From assembly GCA_031282385.1 (NCBI GenBank), contig JAITDV010000057.1, forward strand, positions 1 to 7,794: a stretch of 7,794 bases of DNA. The letters run 5' to 3'. The translations under genes were made by a program, and so were the position numbers. The notes under the pieces are model-generated. The model had not been told where the DNA came from. It saw only the letters and a list, made by a program, of their open reading frames with translations, and ran no database searches. Origin of the DNA: Planctomycetaceae bacterium (GTDB lineage: Bacteria > Planctomycetota > Planctomycetia > Pirellulales > Thermoguttaceae). Below, piece after piece: positions 5,895-7,794 of this stretch. Numbering within the stretch: the stretch's first letter is position 1; every line of letters begins with the position of its first letter.

Positions 5895-5973
5895 AGAAAA
5901 TTAGAATACACGAAATTGTTGTAGTGTGATCAGAACGGTTAAAAAATTAGTTTAACGATAATTTAAGACGATT

Positions 5974-7005
5974 ATGAAAATTGGTTTAGTTGGTTACAAA
6001 GGGTCGGGCAAAAGTATGTTATTTCAATGGCTTACCGGTCAAAAACCGGATCCGGCAATGGCTCATTCGTTACAATCAGCAACAGTATTAATACCGGAAC
6101 CGCGATTTCAGGCTTTGAGTGAAATTTACAAGCCCAAAAAAATAACTTATGCCGGTATAGAAATAGTTGATACTCCTGGTTTGTCCCGCGATCAAAACGG
6201 CAACGCAACACGGCTCGGACAATTAAGAGAAACAGATGCTTTGATATGGGTTGTGCCGGTTTTTGAAGGTTCAGAACCGTTTAAGGAAATTGCTGCGTTC
6301 AATGATGACGTAGTAATTGCCGATCTTGAAATCGTACTCAATCGAATGGAAAAAGTACAGGAACAAAATAAAAGACCAGTGCCCAAAAACGAACACGAAC
6401 GCCTCGAAATTGAATACGAAACTTTAAAGTTATTACAAGAAGGATTGGAAAGCGGTAAACCGATAAAAGATGATCAATTGACTCAGGAACAACAACGACT
6501 AACTCGTGGTTTCAGACTGTTAAGTAGTAAACCACGAATGTTGATGATCAATACAGCCGACGACGAAACAGACTTGAATCAATACAAAAAATACGCTGAA
6601 TCTGATGTTCCGTTGGTTGCGGTGAGTGTACGTTTGGAATTGGAATTAGAGTCAATGAGTGCAACAGATAAAGATGCTTTTCTTGACGAAATGCAATTGT
6701 CCGCAACAGATAAAAATCTTGTAATCAAAACAATTCTGGACGCTTCCGGACAAATGACATTTATGACTGCCGGAGAAAAAGAAGTTCGGACATGGTTAAT
6801 TCCAAAAAACGGTACTGCACTTGACGCAGCAGCTGCAATTCATTCCGATATGGCAAAAGGATTCATTCGTGCGGAAGTAACAAAAGCGGATGACTTGATA
6901 AGATTGGGCAGTGAACGTGCCGTAAAAGCAGAAAACCTCGTCCGCCGCGAACCAAAAGATTACATCGTAAATGATGGCGACATATTCTTATTCCATTTCA
7001 GTTAG
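5974..7005 (+). CDS. Divergent YchF-like (DUF933/TGS-type C-terminus) P-loop GTPase/ATPase
   Basis: A 343-residue P-loop NTPase of the Obg/YchF group, slightly shorter than typical YchF (about 363). Walker A/G1 is G7-YKGS-G12-K13-S14, unlike the NVGKST of true YchF. G3 is D66-TPG (EIVDTPGL). At the G4 position KPRMLMIN-TAD (186-196) replaces NKxD, so guanine specificity is uncertain; YchF itself prefers ATP. Residues about 115-180 are charged and helical, corresponding to the YchF coiled-coil insertion. The C-terminal domain (about 260-343: FMTAGEKEVRTWLIPKNGTA, AAAIHSDMAKGFIRAEV, KDYIVNDGDIFLFHF) follows the YchF C-terminal TGS-like pattern closely. Such proteins are cytoplasmic and ribosome-associated in characterised cases. 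The ATG at 5974 has no strong ribosome binding site. It stands alone, flanked by repeats, and is probably a paralogue of rather than orthologue of ychF. Confidence 0.82.
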   Translation: MKIGLVGYKGSGKSMLFQWLTGQKPDPAMAHSLQSATVLIPEPRFQALSEIYKPKKITYAGIEIVDTPGLSRDQNGNATRLGQLRETDALIWVVPVFEGSEPFKEIAAFNDDVVIADLEIVLNRMEKVQEQNKRPVPKNEHERLEIEYETLKLLQEGLESGKPIKDDQLTQEQQRLTRGFRLLSSKPRMLMINTADDETDLNQYKKYAESDVPLVAVSVRLELELESMSATDKDAFLDEMQLSATDKNLVIKTILDASGQMTFMTAGEKEVRTWLIPKNGTALDAAAAIHSDMAKGFIRAEVTKADDLIRLGSERAVKAENLVRREPKDYIVNDGDIFLFHFS

Positions 7006-7034
7006 ACAGATAATTAGTGAATGGATAACAATAA

Positions 7035-7125
7035 ACTGTTCACTCTTTAATTTCGTTTATCTTCGCCTGCTTTCCGATATAGGTAAGCGGGCGGCGGCAA
7101 AGGGAATTTAAAGTGTGAACACAGT
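7035..7125 (+). repeat. Palindromic repeat, copy D; possible bidirectional terminator
   Basis: A 91-base copy starting ACTGTTCACTCTTTAATTT and ending AAAGTGTGAACACAGT. Almost the whole element can fold back on itself: the arms pair from the termini in to the core stem CGCCTGCTT (7064-7072) with AAGCGGGCGG (7085-7094). It fills the gap between the convergent GTPase and PDDEXK genes and ends at the base before the latter's stop codon. Its GC-rich core hairpin could stop transcription from both sides. A block of over 20 bases at its right end is shared with copy C. Confidence 0.78.
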
Positions 7126-7794
7126 TTATAATGTTATAATTTCATATTTATCTTTACCGATAAAAAGGAGCAATGCGGATTTTAAGTTGGGACGATCTTT
7201 GAGACGAGAGGAGTTGAGATATTGATTTAATTGCTCCAAACCTTCCTTGTGCTTTTGTGCAATTTCTGTTTCTTTCGCATCAGTCTTGCAATACTTCAAT
7301 TCCAACACCCATTCATAGTTGACTTGTGGAAAATTAGGATTACGTTGCAAGAATATATCCGCACGACCCGGAACGGTTTCATATTCGCTCATCGGAATAT
7401 AAATCTTGTTCAAAAGCAAATAAGCAAACAATAATGCCTTAATATATTTTTCGTCAAAACGTTGCAAGTCAAAATCGGATAACTTACTAAACGCATTCTT
7501 GGAAACATAATCAATAAAACTATGAATTTCGCCTTCCATTGCCATTGTGTTAATCATCTCCTCCAACAAATCCGTATTTATTTTTACAAGATGCGAATTC
7601 TCTTCAACCAATTGCCGAATTTGTTCCCAATAAACGCATTGAATAGAATAGTTAGGGATAACCAAACGTAATCGGCTTAGATAGGGTTCCTTGATTGTCA
7701 GTAACCCCATGTAAAACAACAATGAAATAAAGTAACTGTCTGTGTTTAATTGGTCAATAGAAAATTTTTCCAAGATATTTGAAACAATACTGCC
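7126..7794 (-). CDS. AAA-ATPase-like/PDDEXK_9 (DUF1703-type) protein, C-terminal part (5' end cut by window edge)
   Basis: The frame is open to the right edge, so 222 C-terminal residues are visible; the TTG at 7773 is an artefact of the cut. The start, FSIDQLNTDSYFISLLFYMGLLTIKEP...LRLVIPNYSIQ, is the linker typical after the AAA-ATPase-like domain (PF09820). Then FDEKYIKALLFAYLLL leads into a PD-(D/E)XK nuclease fold (PF08011 type): GRADIFL with Asp near 7358, followed by YEWVLELKY, giving the D...E-x-K active-site set (ExK near 7294-7302). The end, ALLLFIGKDKYEIITL, is also typical. Full-length members have about 520-580 residues, with the ATPase half outside the window. They are abundant, often multicopy proteins in gut bacteria with no settled function; a nuclease role is inferred from the motif. 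The nuclease residues look intact. The stop codon directly abuts repeat copy D. Confidence 0.85.
   Translation of the reverse strand, partial: GSIVSNILEKFSIDQLNTDSYFISLLFYMGLLTIKEPYLSRLRLVIPNYSIQCVYWEQIRQLVEENSHLVKINTDLLEEMINTMAMEGEIHSFIDYVSKNAFSKLSDFDLQRFDEKYIKALLFAYLLLNKIYIPMSEYETVPGRADIFLQRNPNFPQVNYEWVLELKYCKTDAKETEIAQKHKEGLEQLNQYLNSSRLKDRPNLKSALLLFIGKDKYEIITL

Larger units (their letters stand above)
5091..5973. other. Long gene-free, repeat-rich region between hpf and the GTPase gene
   Basis: These 883 bases divide the divergent hpf and GTPase genes. They contain repeat copies B and C, two decayed right ends, a 15-base tandem duplication beside copy B, a perfect 6-bp hairpin at 5476-5494 and a nested hairpin at 5536-5597. 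No acceptable ORF, tRNA or insertion-sequence transposase is present. The part from about 5280 to 5470 is AT-rich and shows nothing I can name. Confidence 0.6.

Noticed and set aside
4501..7125. Possible CRISPR array made of the repeated units
   Set aside because: Copies are irregularly spaced, occur in both orientations, are about 90-100 bp and diverged, and no cas genes are visible.
1..7794. A dedicated new defence or secretion system
   Set aside because: The genes are of unrelated families in mixed orientations with long gaps; only isolated nuclease-family fragments and one pseudopilin are present, so no multi-gene system can be supported.

Overview
This is an AT-rich bacterial window with six confidently recognised protein families. 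A Gram-negative-type cell is indicated by a type II secretion/type IV pilus-like pseudopilin and by a hpf / PTS-IIA (ptsN-like) / HPr gene group. The mix of DUF4432 protein, GspJ-like pseudopilin, hpf-IIA-HPr group and divergent YchF-like GTPase would fit a host- or gut-associated Planctomycetota genome. That assignment is inference from gene content only and is not secure. No rRNA, tRNA, CRISPR array or complete insertion sequence was seen.

Layout. Left edge (1-573, +): C-terminal part of an Rpn-type PD-(D/E)XK nuclease/putative transposase cut by the window. 574-890: non-coding, ending in a good sigma70-type promoter. 891-2051 (+): DUF4432 aldose-1-epimerase-like protein, directly followed or slightly overlapped by 2033-3202 (+), a GspJ-like pseudopilin with an Asn/Thr/Ser-rich insert. 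Next, on the minus strand and convergent with the pseudopilin, come (in order of transcription) hpf (5090-4767), a PTS EIIA domain protein (4319-3843) and HPr (3519-3244), all in one direction but separated by unusually long gaps. 5091-5973 is an approximately 880-base gene-free stretch full of repeats. 5974-7005 (+): YchF/DUF933-like P-loop GTPase. Right edge (7126-7794, -): C-terminal part of an AAA-ATPase-like/PDDEXK_9 (DUF1703-type) protein cut by the window.

The most notable non-genic signal is a family of about 90-100 bp imperfectly palindromic elements with terminal inverted repeats beginning ACTGTTCA. There are four recognisable copies (4501-4596, 5147-5246, 5615-5714, 7035-7125) and two decayed right ends (about 5791-5848 and 5871-5894). 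They look like a MITE or REP-like family. Two copies bracket hpf, and copies also lie before and after the GTPase gene. One ends exactly at the stop codon of the right-edge gene.

Functionally, hpf, EIIA and HPr make a regulatory set: a ribosome hibernation factor with nitrogen-PTS-like phosphocarriers. No enzyme I or sugar-specific EIIB/EIIC is in view. The two edge genes belong to PD-(D/E)XK nuclease families that are commonly multicopy and mobile-element-like. Together with the repeats this suggests a moderately plastic chromosomal region, not a single dedicated accessory system. I found no convincing new multi-gene system.
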